Assembly: GCA_963817025.1 (NCBI GenBank)
Contig: CAWFML010000005.1
Span: 1,550,001 to 1,614,000 of the forward strand
Direction: 5' to 3'
Source: JACMLC01 sp963817025
GTDB lineage: Bacteria > Acidobacteriota > Blastocatellia > Pyrinomonadales > Pyrinomonadaceae
Length of the DNA stretch: 64,000 bases
Below the pieces are notes generated by a model, which searched no databases, had not been told where the DNA came from, and was given only the letters and a program-made list of their open reading frames with translations. Below, one piece after another: positions 26,401 to 34,406 of the stretch (position 1 is its first letter; every line of letters starts with the position of its first letter). A program made the translations under genes and the position numbers.

Positions 26401-29400
26401 TGGCGTTAACCAACCCGGTCGGTGGAATTTTGGGGACGCCTAACACCGCGACTTTGACAATAGCTGATGTGGCAAGCCAGTTCTGTAATGCGGACGGCGC
26501 GATTACTATTCCGCCAACCAATGCCGTTCCGCCTTTCCCGTCAACCCCGTATCCTTCAAACAATGTGGTGTCGGGATTGACTGGAACTGTCGATACAGTC
26601 CGCGTCACGCTTTACAATTTCACGCATTCTTTCTCGGATGATGTGGATATATTGTTAGTCTCACCGGCGGGGCAGAAGTTTATCCTGATGTCTGATGCGG
26701 GCGGCGGGCCGGGACTAGACGCAGCCGCGACGCTTACTTTTAGCGATACCGCAGCAGTAACCTTGCCGGATTCACTGGCTATCGCAACCGGGTCATATAA
26801 GCCGACAAATTACGAAGCGGCTAGCGATACGTTTGCGACGGGAGTCCCTGCCAGCCCTTATAGCGATCCCGGCCCCGGCGGAACACCTGCCGGAACAGCA
26901 ACTCTCAACGGCACATTCGGCGGCGCGAATCCGAATGGAACATGGCAGTTGTTTGTCTCCGATGATGACAACGGCGACGGCGGTTCGATTGCGGGTTGGT
27001 GTCTGGAAATTACAACGGTTGATGTGGCACAGCCGGGAACGATTAAATTCAACTCGGCTGCGTATACCGGAAATGAAGGTACGACGGCAATCATTACTGC
27101 AACCAGAACAAGCGGAAGCTCCGGCATCGTTTCGGTTGATTATGCAACCGTAGCGGGCGGCACGGCGACAGGTGGAGCGGCTTGCACGGCAGGCGTTGAT
27201 TATATCGACACTATGGGAACTTTAACATGGGCTGATATGGATAGCGCACCGAAGACTTTTACGGTTACGATTTGTTCCGATGCTACTATAGACAACAGCG
27301 AAACAGTCAATCTAGCTTTGTCTAATGTGATGGGCGGCGCAACCCTCGGCACGCCGAACACAGCAGTCCTGACCATTACGGATGTTCCGCCGCCGCTGAG
27401 CGGAACCATCAGCGTTCCGGGCGATTATCCTTCGCTGACCAATACGGGCGGCGTCTTTGCAGCTTTGAACTCCTTGAGCGCAAGCGGAAATGTAACCATT
27501 AACATTACTGCCAGTTTGACTGGCGAAACAGGAGCGAACGCGCTCAACGCGCTGCCTGCCGGAGTTAATGTAACGATTAAACCGACCGGAGCGATACGCA
27601 CGATAACCGGCACAGGTGCCAACCTGATTAAGCTGAATGGCGCGGATAATGTAACCATCGACGGCTCGCTGACGGGCGGAACAGACCGCAGCCTGACGAT
27701 CACCACTACAAGCACCAGCGCTGCGGCGACGGTGATTTGGGTTGCCAGCGCGAGCGCCAGTAATGGTGCGACAAATAACACCGTGAAAAACTGTACCCTG
27801 ACCGGCAACTCAAGAACAGTGACATTTGCCGTTATCGAACAGAGCAGCGGGACGACGTTAGGCGCAGTTGCCGAAGCGCCTAACTCCAACAACACTTATC
27901 AAAACAATGCCATCTCAAGGGCATTGGACGGCATAGACCTTGTTGGAGCAGCTACCGGCGATATGGGCAACGCCATTATCGGAAACGATATTGGCTCGAC
28001 AGGGGCCACTGCTACGAGAATCGGTTATGACGGAATTTTCATCGCGCAGCAAGTCAATGCCGTCATCGCTAATAATAGAATTTTCGGCGTGACCTCTTCA
28101 GTTGATACAGTGACCACTTCGGGGATTTTAGTCGGCGGCGCGAATAACGGAGTTTCTATTGTCGCTAATCGCATTAGCGATATTAAACATACGCATGCCG
28201 GCGGGTATGGCGCAAACGGTATTCTGTTGAACTCAAGTTCAGCCGCAGCAAATGTGTTCGTCTATAATAACTTTATCTATGACATTGCCGGAAACGGGTA
28301 TGCTTCGGGCTTCGAAGTAGCCGACAATGGCTACGGAATCGTTATTATGAATGGTGGTGGTTATGGCATCTATCATAACTCCATCAATATGAATACCAAT
28401 CAAGCGGTCGCGGGCAATGCTGCCGCCATCAACATTACAAGCGCTGTAACAACGGCAAATGGAATTGATTTACGAGACAACATCTTCGCCAACACGCAAA
28501 CTGCCGGTAACACCCGCTATGCGATTTACAGCGGCGCGGCGAATACTGTGTTCTCGATGATTGACTATAATGACTACTACACGACGGGGCCAAATTTAGG
28601 ATTTATCGGCTCTGCCCGGACGACCTTAACCGATATTCAAGCCGGCTTTGGCAGCAACCTCAATTCTAAAGATGTCCTCCCGGTATTTGTATCAGCGACT
28701 GATTTACATTTGCAGGCGACCAGCACGCTGCTTGGCATGGGAACTGTCATAACGGGACTCACTACCGATTTTGACGGTGACCCGCGTCCAGCAGCTAATC
28801 CAGACATCGGTGCTGACGAGGTTGTGCAAGCTGTTGGCGGGTCAATTCCGGCTGGAACTTACTATAACGCTGTTGCCGCAGGCGGTGATTCGCTCGGCGG
28901 AAACGTAATGATTACCGGACAGTTGACCATTCAAGGTAAGCTTAATGCCGGAAGCAACACGCTCACGATTGATTGCAACGGCTCAATCTCCGGCGCGTCT
29001 GCGAGCAACTTTATTTTGGGTAATCTTGAGAAGAGGTTCTGCACGCCGACGCTGCCGCAAGCGTTCAGCTATCCGTTGGGAACCTCTCCGGGTGGCGCTG
29101 ACCAGTACACGCCATTGGATGTGACCGTCACGGCGCTTGGCGTTAGTCCGTCGAGTTTGACGGTCAAGGCCAACGATGGTGTAGCTCCCTCTTCGCCTCC
29201 GCTTAATGCGGCTAAGACACTGCAACGTTACTGGACGCTGACAGAGTCTGGAGACCTGACGGCGAATCTGGTCTTCAACTACCTTGATTCGGAAGTGCCG
29301 GGCACTGCTAGTGAGTTAAACTTCCGCCTTATCAAAATTGAAAGCGGCGGCACTCCCAATTCATTCCCGCCCGCGCAAGCGCCGATTGATACCACGATGA

Positions 29401-30587
29401 ACAGGGCTTCAATCAACGGCGTGATGAACTTCTCCGAGTGGACGATGGCCGAGCCGGATGCCCCGACCTCCATCGAGGCCAATGTAGGGGGGCGCATTCT
29501 GACCAGTGGCGGCCAGCCTTTGAGCGGTGTTCAGATGAATCTGCTCGATACGATGCTGGGCCAGCAGCGGACTGTGATGACCGATGCCAATGGCGATTAC
29601 CAGTTCGGCTCTGTCCTGACGGGCAGGGATATTCTCGTAACGCCGCAGCGTCAGGGCTATACCTTCACGCCGCAGAATCAGGTCTTCAGCCATACGGGCG
29701 AACGCTTGAACGTCAACTTTATGGCGACGCCTGACACGACGCAGACACGCGCCGTGTTCAATGACTACGATGGCGACGGCAAGACAGACCTTTCAGTCTT
29801 CCGCCCGTCAGATGCAAGCTGGTATATCCTGCCCTCTTCGACCGGAGTGATGCAGTCCATTCAGTGGGGCCTCGCTACGGACAGGATCGTTCCGGCTGAT
29901 TATGACGGCGATAGAAAGACGGATGTCGCGGTCTTCCGTCCCTCGACGGGTGAGTGGCATATCTATCAATCCGCGACGCAGACCGTGCGCTCAGCGCAGT
30001 GGGGCATCGCAGAGGATATAGTGATGCCAGCAGACTTTGACGGAGACGGCCACGCAGACCTTACTGTGTTTCGTCCTTCGACAGGCACGTGGTACATCCT
30101 TGAGAGCCAGAGCGGGCTGATGAGAGCCGTCAACTGGGGAACCAATGGAGATAGACCTGTGGCTGCGGATTATGACGGAGACGGAAGAGCGGACATAGCT
30201 GTCTGGCGTCCCTCGAACGGCTACTGGTACATCATCAAGTCGTCGAACGGAAGCTACAGTTACGAGAACTGGGGACTCTCTACGGATCGCCCTGTGGTGG
30301 GAGATTACGATGCGGACGGCAAGGCAGACATAGCTGTCTTCCGACCGGACAACAGCTGCTGGTACATTCATCTGAGCGGTGATGGCAGCATCAGTGCGAA
30401 GACGCATGGGACGAGTGCTGATAGTCTTGTTCCAGGAGATTACGACGGAGACGGGAAGACGGACAGGGCCGTGTGGCAGCCAGCGGATGGCAACTGGTTG
30501 ATATTGAAGACGACGACTAACGCCGCGAGCGGCCAGCAGTGGGGAACTAATGGAGACAGGCCCGCGCCGTCTGCTTACGTTCCGTAA
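23499..30587 (+). CDS. giant secreted mosaic protein: beta-helix, Calx-beta, P-domain-like, FG-GAP repeats
   Basis: 2362 residues. ATG 23499 follows AAGGAG (23483-23488); ATG 23568 gives a more compact signal peptide (MKKFKASNYKRITAVLLVLS) and is the alternative. By approximate residue: 65-240 jelly-roll adhesin-like; 245-748 first beta-helix; 751-874 and 877-991 Calx-beta domains with GTATGG.CTAGVD loops; 992-1174 proprotein-convertase P-like domain (LYNFTHSFSDDVDILLVSPA to GSIAGWCLEITT); 1177-1296 third Calx-beta; 1300-1777 second beta-helix; 1989-2079 carboxypeptidase-regulatory-like domain; 2084-2362 six FG-GAP/VCBS repeats with D-x-D-G calcium sites such as DYDGDGKTDLSVFRP. It should be a calcium-binding surface or matrix adhesin. 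No sorting tail such as T9SS or PEP-CTERM is evident. Confidence 0.85.
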   Translation: MKSSTARTPRLARSSTVNHRRGFMKKFKASNYKRITAVLLVLSIAAIGFSSVMIQRARASILSTLISSNFEVGDTTVWLFANPAGTTANQWVINSATNNGGTRSAYITNNSATVPPPNTYTNTSITSAHIYTSVTFPAGETAAVLTFDWKALGEHTSTANWDYLRVSISATAPTSGTLPSAASQLPVSYNAQSSFVNASVNIPASLATGTKFIIFTWHNDSSGGTNPPAAIDNVSLVSQTPSPLTGTKTIGSGGDYPNFNSAIANLNANGVGAGGVTFNIAAGSTFNETPPPIAASGTLANPIIFQKSGVGANPKITAMGTGNYGPTQTTVASSHSAVGDAVITIAGGDFITFDGIDVASADYATGTTAIEYGYLVRNASVSDGAQNNTIKNTAVTLNRTNTSGNGIFQNATTTSGGFVPTNATGANSNNKYYNLTIGNAQNGVLLAGNSSFPDLNTEVGTISGGATTIGSSTNPIGGSGNTSAGIRATSQSNVKIFNTEVQFVSTTASATTATGIWVESGQGASNEVKNNKIHDISTTSTATTALLYGLRIEINSGNTASVFNNMIYTFSHGITTASATQVGRGIAVNVGGNTGTVNVYFNSVRMQLGTAASSTAFYMNTGTTVTRNNAFTNFTASQTTAKHYAYFQNAGTITSSHNILYISSGTGASTNGFTGFSAATDRITLTNWQTATGQDANSLATNPEFVSATDLHISGTSPAIDAGTTIPAITDDIDGQTRPIAAAPDIGADEVAAVVSPGTLQFTNAALTGSEGATFALTVNRTSGSAGTVTADVSITGGTATGGPACTAGVDYITFASPTTLTFVGGDTSETINIMLCNDVASDPGETITFSLTNPTGGAIIGAINAATLTITDVPPPSQQFSSATYSGNEGTIGTITVTRTGDTSVASSVDYATVAGGTATGGASCTAGVDFGNTSGTLTFTSGQASQTFTVQLCSDTIAESSETVNLALTNPVGGILGTPNTATLTIADVASQFCNADGAITIPPTNAVPPFPSTPYPSNNVVSGLTGTVDTVRVTLYNFTHSFSDDVDILLVSPAGQKFILMSDAGGGPGLDAAATLTFSDTAAVTLPDSLAIATGSYKPTNYEAASDTFATGVPASPYSDPGPGGTPAGTATLNGTFGGANPNGTWQLFVSDDDNGDGGSIAGWCLEITTVDVAQPGTIKFNSAAYTGNEGTTAIITATRTSGSSGIVSVDYATVAGGTATGGAACTAGVDYIDTMGTLTWADMDSAPKTFTVTICSDATIDNSETVNLALSNVMGGATLGTPNTAVLTITDVPPPLSGTISVPGDYPSLTNTGGVFAALNSLSASGNVTINITASLTGETGANALNALPAGVNVTIKPTGAIRTITGTGANLIKLNGADNVTIDGSLTGGTDRSLTITTTSTSAAATVIWVASASASNGATNNTVKNCTLTGNSRTVTFAVIEQSSGTTLGAVAEAPNSNNTYQNNAISRALDGIDLVGAATGDMGNAIIGNDIGSTGATATRIGYDGIFIAQQVNAVIANNRIFGVTSSVDTVTTSGILVGGANNGVSIVANRISDIKHTHAGGYGANGILLNSSSAAANVFVYNNFIYDIAGNGYASGFEVADNGYGIVIMNGGGYGIYHNSINMNTNQAVAGNAAAINITSAVTTANGIDLRDNIFANTQTAGNTRYAIYSGAANTVFSMIDYNDYYTTGPNLGFIGSARTTLTDIQAGFGSNLNSKDVLPVFVSATDLHLQATSTLLGMGTVITGLTTDFDGDPRPAANPDIGADEVVQAVGGSIPAGTYYNAVAAGGDSLGGNVMITGQLTIQGKLNAGSNTLTIDCNGSISGASASNFILGNLEKRFCTPTLPQAFSYPLGTSPGGADQYTPLDVTVTALGVSPSSLTVKANDGVAPSSPPLNAAKTLQRYWTLTESGDLTANLVFNYLDSEVPGTASELNFRLIKIESGGTPNSFPPAQAPIDTTMNRASINGVMNFSEWTMAEPDAPTSIEANVGGRILTSGGQPLSGVQMNLLDTMLGQQRTVMTDANGDYQFGSVLTGRDILVTPQRQGYTFTPQNQVFSHTGERLNVNFMATPDTTQTRAVFNDYDGDGKTDLSVFRPSDASWYILPSSTGVMQSIQWGLATDRIVPADYDGDRKTDVAVFRPSTGEWHIYQSATQTVRSAQWGIAEDIVMPADFDGDGHADLTVFRPSTGTWYILESQSGLMRAVNWGTNGDRPVAADYDGDGRADIAVWRPSNGYWYIIKSSNGSYSYENWGLSTDRPVVGDYDADGKADIAVFRPDNSCWYIHLSGDGSISAKTHGTSADSLVPGDYDGDGKTDRAVWQPADGNWLILKTTTNAASGQQWGTNGDRPAPSAYVP

Positions 30588-30602
30588 GAGAGAACATTTC
30601 CC

Positions 30603-30647
30603 GCAAAGACGCAAAGAAGACAATCAAGTTCTTCTTTGCGTCTTTGC
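30603..30647. terminator. bidirectional hairpin between convergent genes
   Basis: A perfect 18-bp inverted repeat, GCAAAGACGCAAAGAAGA and its complement TCTTCTTTGCGTCTTTGC, is separated by a 9-nt loop. It lies between the ends of the giant gene (+) and pfkA (-), so it could end transcription from both sides. It is built from the same TTTGCG words as the other intergenic repeats. Confidence 0.65.
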
Positions 30648-30674
30648 GCCTTTGCGTGAGACTTTCTATTGTCT

Positions 30675-31718
30675 TTATCCGAAAAAGACTTCCGCCACGC
30701 GCAGTATGTCTTCGTCGAGTTTTTTTAAGTTGCCGACAGCCTCTTCGAGTCTCACGCTCGTCACGCGATTGCCTTGCAGGGCCGCCATGTAGCCCCACTC
30801 CTGTTTGACCGCCATCTCGTATCCTTTGATGCCGAGGCGCGTTGCCAGCACGCGGTCAAAGGGCGTCGGCGACCCGCCGCGCTGCACATATCCAAGCTGC
30901 GTGACGCGCGTCTCAAGCCCCGTCCGCGTTTCTATCTCGTGGGCCAGAATGTTGCCTATCCCGCCCAATCGCTCATGCTTGTAAAGCTGTGCGTGCAGTT
31001 CCTGCGAAAGAAAGTTTTCTTCCTCATGCGGGTGCGCGTCTTCGGCTACGACGATGATGGAAAAGTTGCGGCCCTGCGACTGTCTCTGTCTGAGAAGGTG
31101 GCAGACGCGCGAGAGTCTGAATGGATGTTCGGGGACGAGCACCACGTCTGCCCCGCCTGCGATGCCGCCGTAAGCGGCAATCCAGCCTGTGTGTCTGCCC
31201 ATCACTTCTATAATCATCACTCGATGATGCGATTCGGCGGTCGAGTGAAGGCGATCCACAGCATCTGTCACGATGTTGACGGCTGTATCAAAGCCAAAAG
31301 TGAAATCAGTGCCGCACACATCGTTATCAATCGTCTTCGGAATCCCAACGATTGGCAGCCCGCGCTCGCGCCAGAGGTCGAGCGCAGCCGACAGCGTGCC
31401 TTCACCGCCGACGACGATCAGCGATTGCAGATTGTATCTTCTCCAGTTGGCTTCGAGCCTTGCCAGCAACGCCTGATCCTTGAAAGGATTCAGGCGCGAA
31501 GTGCCGAGGATGGTTCCGCCGCGCGGCAGGATGCCTGTCACGGAAAAGCGCGTCAGCGGCTCGACCTCTTCGTCTATCAGCCCGCGCCAGCCATTCTTGA
31601 TTCCTAAGATTTCCGTTCCATCCACACTCGCGCGCCTGACCACAGCGCGTATGGCCGCGTTCAAGCCCGGACAATCGCCGCCGCCCGTCAGAATGCCTAT
31701 CCGTTGATTCATGCTCAT
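30675..31718 (-). CDS. pfkA: 6-phosphofructokinase
   Basis: 347-residue phosphofructokinase from the ATG at 31716-31718 (MSMNQRIGILTGGGDCPGLN); the longer open frame upstream is intergenic repeat. Family blocks are GGTILGTSRLNPF, IVVGGEGTLSAAL, GIPKTIDNDVCGTDFTFGFD, EVMGRHTGWIAAYGG and GYVQRGGSPTPFDRVLATRLG. The nucleotide-site Gly in GGEGT (equivalent to Gly104 in E. coli) favours ATP over PPi, while Lys in PKTIDND is typical of group III and PPi-type enzymes. The usual GGDG Asp is Glu here. Catalytic Asp of TIDND is intact. Glycolytic enzyme, cytoplasmic; single gene, divergent from tsaB. Confidence 0.92.
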   Translation of the reverse strand: MSMNQRIGILTGGGDCPGLNAAIRAVVRRASVDGTEILGIKNGWRGLIDEEVEPLTRFSVTGILPRGGTILGTSRLNPFKDQALLARLEANWRRYNLQSLIVVGGEGTLSAALDLWRERGLPIVGIPKTIDNDVCGTDFTFGFDTAVNIVTDAVDRLHSTAESHHRVMIIEVMGRHTGWIAAYGGIAGGADVVLVPEHPFRLSRVCHLLRQRQSQGRNFSIIVVAEDAHPHEEENFLSQELHAQLYKHERLGGIGNILAHEIETRTGLETRVTQLGYVQRGGSPTPFDRVLATRLGIKGYEMAVKQEWGYMAALQGNRVTSVRLEEAVGNLKKLDEDILRVAEVFFG

Positions 31719-31747
31719 AAAAGAGAGTTTGAAACAAGACGGAGCTT

Positions 31748-31872
31748 TACGCAAATGCGCCGATGAAGTGAAAGACATCTTCACGCAAAGGCGCGAAGGA
31801 AAGTCGCAAAGGTGTTGAGAGATGCATAATCTCGCGTGCTTGCTCTGCGCCACCAGCGCCTTTGCGCGAGAT
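31748..31872. repeat. rearranged copy of the nested intergenic repeat
   Basis: Contains TCACGCAAAGGCGCGAAGG, TCGCAAAGG and TGCGCCACCAGCGCCTTTGC, with AATCTCGCG (31829) pairing CGCGAGATT (31865). The elements are the same as in the 3.0, 6.2 and 12.3 kb copies but in a different order. It lies between the divergent pfkA and tsaB genes, just upstream of the tsaB promoter. Confidence 0.65.
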
Positions 31873-31880
31873 TCTTCTAT

Positions 31881-31910
31881 TTGCGTTTGCTCAGGGGCAC
31901 GGCCTATAAT
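31881..31910 (+). promoter_or_regulatory. sigma-70-like promoter for tsaB-rimI
   Basis: TTGCGT (31881-31886) and a perfect TATAAT (31905-31910) are separated by 18 bp, 29 bp before ATG 31939. This also supports that start over the longer open frame. Confidence 0.6.
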
Positions 31911-31938
31911 CGCGCGAACAAAAACTGCCCGTAAAAGT

Positions 31939-32733
31939 ATGTGCGACCGAGACGAGTGCGTGGGACAAGTTTCTCCAGATACATTTGAAAAGCCTTTGCT
32001 GCTGAGCCTTGAGACAGCGACGCGTGCCGGAAGTCTGGCGTTGATGCGCGGAGCAACCAGTCTCGCTTCATTAACCAGCGTGACAGAAGAATCTCATTCC
32101 ATAAATCTCTTGCAACAGATAGAATCGCTGCTCGAAGGGGCAGCCGTCACATTGCGCGACATAGACCTTTTTACGACAGCCGCAGGGCCGGGCAGCTTTA
32201 CAGGATTGCGCATCGGCCTGGCGACCATCAAAGGGTTTGCGCAGACGCTCGCGCGTCCATGCATAGGCGTGCCGACTCTCTATGCTCTGGCGCATGCAGG
32301 GGGGATTTCAAACAGCACTTGCGCCCTGCTTCCTGCCGGACGCGGCGAAGTCTTTGCTCAACTCCTGCGGGTCAGCGCGCGAGGACATGTCTCGCCGCTT
32401 AACGAAGCAGCGCACCTGCCGCCGCAGCAGTTGCTTGAGAGGCTGAGCGAAACGCGCTCTTTGCGCTGGACAGGGCCGGGCGCGTTGCTCTATGCGGATG
32501 AGATAAAAGAGCGCGCAGGCGTGCTCGGAATAGACTTCGTCGAGAGAGATACTCAGGCAAAGTTTGAGATGGAAAAAGAGAACCAGTGGACGCTTGTCAA
32601 AGACCAGCAGGTGATGGCAGAGCATGTGGGTATCCTTGCTCTTCAACAGTTTCGCGGCGGGGACTTTGCGTGCGGGCCGTCTGATTTGCAGGCCATCTAT
32701 GTCAGACCTTCCGACGCGGAGTTGAATAAATAA
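31939..32733 (+). CDS. tsaB: tRNA t6A37 threonylcarbamoyltransferase complex subunit TsaB
   Basis: 264-residue ASKHA-fold protein. LLLSLETATRAGSLAL near residue 20 and TTAAGPGSFTGLRIGLATIK near residue 80 are the TsaB signatures; the rest is the shorter, non-catalytic half expected for TsaB, which scaffolds TsaD and TsaE in t6A synthesis. About 18 residues precede the usual start, MCDRDECVGQVSPDTF. The stop and the rimI start overlap as TAATG at 32731-32735, a common tsaB-rimI pairing. tsaD, tsaC and tsaE are not in this window. Confidence 0.88.
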   Translation: MCDRDECVGQVSPDTFEKPLLLSLETATRAGSLALMRGATSLASLTSVTEESHSINLLQQIESLLEGAAVTLRDIDLFTTAAGPGSFTGLRIGLATIKGFAQTLARPCIGVPTLYALAHAGGISNSTCALLPAGRGEVFAQLLRVSARGHVSPLNEAAHLPPQQLLERLSETRSLRWTGPGALLYADEIKERAGVLGIDFVERDTQAKFEMEKENQWTLVKDQQVMAEHVGILALQQFRGGDFACGPSDLQAIYVRPSDAELNK

Positions 32734-33254
32734 TGTCACAGGTAGAAGCCGCCAGAGAAGCGTCCGATAACGCCCCGCGCATTGAGCAGATGACTGAACA
32801 CGATTTGCTTGAGGTTGTAGAAATAGAGGAGATGTGCGGTCTGAGTCGCTGGGGATGGGCTGCTTATCATGCAGAATTGGTACACGGGCATCGCGGCCTC
32901 TTACTGGTCGCGCACAGCTTTCCGGCAGAAGGCGTGTCCGCAGACGAGCGGCTCGCTGGCTTCATCGCTTCACGTCTGGTGGCTGACGAGCTGCATATCA
33001 ACAACATCGCCGTGAGGCCAGCCTTCCGGCGCAAGGGGCTTGGCGGCGCGCTCTTGCTCGAAGTCTTGAAAGAAGGCTTAAGGCTCGGCGCGCAGATGGC
33101 TGTGTTGGAGGTGCGCGCCACGAACCACACTGCGCAGGCTCTCTACGAGCGTTACGGTTTTCGCATCGTCGGACGCAGGGGAGGCTATTATTCAGAGCCG
33201 CCTGAGGACGCCCTTGTGATGCGTGCTGCGCTTCCCCCGAGAGAGCTTGATTAG
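32733..33254 (+). CDS. rimI: ribosomal protein S18-alanine N-acetyltransferase
   Basis: 173-residue GNAT acetyltransferase. The acetyl-CoA loop is RRKGLGGALL within NIAVRPAFRRKGLG, followed by LEVRATNHTAQALYERYGFR and a C-terminal YY..P..DALVM, all typical of RimI. It is translationally coupled to tsaB. The N-terminal extension, about 20 residues longer than usual, contains an exact copy of the GCGTCCGATAACG 13-mer (32760-32772). Confidence 0.87.
   Translation: MSQVEAAREASDNAPRIEQMTEHDLLEVVEIEEMCGLSRWGWAAYHAELVHGHRGLLLVAHSFPAEGVSADERLAGFIASRLVADELHINNIAVRPAFRRKGLGGALLLEVLKEGLRLGAQMAVLEVRATNHTAQALYERYGFRIVGRRGGYYSEPPEDALVMRAALPPRELD
32760..32772 (+). repeat. 13-mer GCGTCCGATAACG, copy a
   Basis: Exact copy, 27 nt after the tsaB stop and inside the 5' end of rimI, read in the direction of transcription. 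See the finding on this motif. Confidence 0.6.
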
Positions 33255-33368
33255 GCCATTGGTTTGAGCTAACATTTTTCGCATGCGAAACTTGTGACGG
33301 CAATTTTTGAGCTGCTGCCGTCATCCGATTTTTATTATTCTAAGCATCTGAAAGGAGGCTTTCCCGAA

Positions 33369-33611
33369 ATGGAAACCACAAACATGGACAGCTTAAAAGA
33401 ACAACTGATGACGAGCGACCCGGAGTTCCGCGAACTGGCGCGCGAGCATGGTCGTTACGAGGAGCGTCTCACAGAATTATCGGCCCTTACATATCCGAGT
33501 GATGAAGAGCAATTAGAAGAGGTAACTTTAAAGAAGAAAAAGCTTGCCATCAAAGATCAGATGCATTCAATCATGCTGCAACATCAAGGCGGAAAAGACT
33601 CTGCACATTAA
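33369..33611 (+). CDS. YdcH/DUF465 family small coiled-coil protein
   Basis: 80-residue charged helical protein: two predicted helices around DPEFRELAREHGRYEERLTE and DEEQLEEVTLKKKKLAIKD, the DUF465 (YdcH) pattern with a KKKKLAIKDQM core. ATG 33369 has AAGGAGG ten bases upstream. Family function is unknown. It is followed by a strong terminator, so it may be the last gene of the tsaB-rimI unit or a separate gene. Confidence 0.8.
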   Translation: METTNMDSLKEQLMTSDPEFRELAREHGRYEERLTELSALTYPSDEEQLEEVTLKKKKLAIKDQMHSIMLQHQGGKDSAH

Positions 33612-33661
33612 CGTCTAAAACTCTGCCCGCTGGCAGACGGAATTTCATAGCAGTTGGAGTA

Positions 33662-33715
33662 AACTGGAAACGGGGGCGCAAGGAGCGATTCTTTAGAGCG
33701 CCCCCGTTTTCAGTT
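33662..33715 (+). terminator. strong intrinsic terminator
   Basis: An 18-bp stem with one wobble pair: AACTGGAAACGGGGGCGC at 33662-33679 and GCGCCCCCGTTTTCAGTT at 33698-33715, loop of 18 nt. The GC-rich upper stem followed by TTTT fits a Rho-independent terminator after the YdcH-like gene. Confidence 0.75.
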
Positions 33716-33788
33716 CAAAGCTCAAAAAAAATATTTCTGTACCGAAATTGATTCAACGTTTAGAGAGAAAGTTTTATTGATAGCTTAT

Positions 33789-34406
33789 ATGGCAAAGGAT
33801 GGTTATCCATACGTTTTAATTCCGCTCGTGCTGGGGATTATCCCGCTCGCTCTGGGCTACTGGTACGCGGCGATTCCTTTCATCCTGCTTGCGGCCTTTA
33901 TGGCCTACTTCTTCCGCGACCCGCAGAGAGTCTCGCCCACTGAAGCAAATATCATAGTCTCGCCGGCGGACGGGCGCGTGACACGTGTCCAGCCGCTCGC
34001 GCAGGACTTGGCGGATTCGCCCACGGTCGTCAGCATTTTTCTCTCGCCGCTGGACGTGCATATCAATCGCGCGCCGATTGCCGGAAAGATTACCAACGTC
34101 ACTTATACGAACGGGAAATTCTTGATGGCGACCAGAGAAGAAGCCAGTCTGGTCAATGAGCAGAACGCGCTGACGATAGAGGGAGAAAATTTAACAGTGG
34201 TCTGTAAACAGATCGCAGGCGTTCTGGCGCGCAGAATCGTGTGCTGGAAAGGCGTCGGCGACAAGCTTTCGCTCGGAGAGCGTTTCGGCCTCATAAAATT
34301 CAGCTCGCGCACAGACCTGATCCTTCCGCCGCAGGTCAAAGTGTTGGTGCGCGTTGGAGACCGCGTGCGCGGAGGCACGACTGTCATCGGGAGAATGAAT
34401 GGATGA
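33789..34406 (+). CDS. psd: phosphatidylserine decarboxylase (short PSD-A type)
   Basis: 205-residue short-form Psd with two N-terminal hydrophobic segments, FRDPQR after them, IIVSPADGRVTRVQPL, FLSPLDVHINRAPIAGKI and LARRIVCWKGVGDKLSLGER. In this subfamily the proenzyme is cut before the Ser of an FGSR motif to make the pyruvoyl group; here the segment is GLIKFSSRTDL, with Ser172-Ser173, so the preceding Gly is Ser. ATG 33789 is preferred over an in-frame TTG at 33777. The stop overlaps the pssA start as ATGA, so the two steps of phosphatidylethanolamine synthesis are coupled. Confidence 0.9.
   Translation: MAKDGYPYVLIPLVLGIIPLALGYWYAAIPFILLAAFMAYFFRDPQRVSPTEANIIVSPADGRVTRVQPLAQDLADSPTVVSIFLSPLDVHINRAPIAGKITNVTYTNGKFLMATREEASLVNEQNALTIEGENLTVVCKQIAGVLARRIVCWKGVGDKLSLGERFGLIKFSSRTDLILPPQVKVLVRVGDRVRGGTTVIGRMNG

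Noticed and set aside
29750..30587. Regularly spaced repeats that might suggest a CRISPR array or tandem DNA repeat
   Set aside because: They are protein-level FG-GAP repeats of about 140 bp with diverged DNA, inside one reading frame.
30774..31607. 277-codon plus-strand open frame opposite pfkA
   Set aside because: Antisense to a clear phosphofructokinase; no domain signal.
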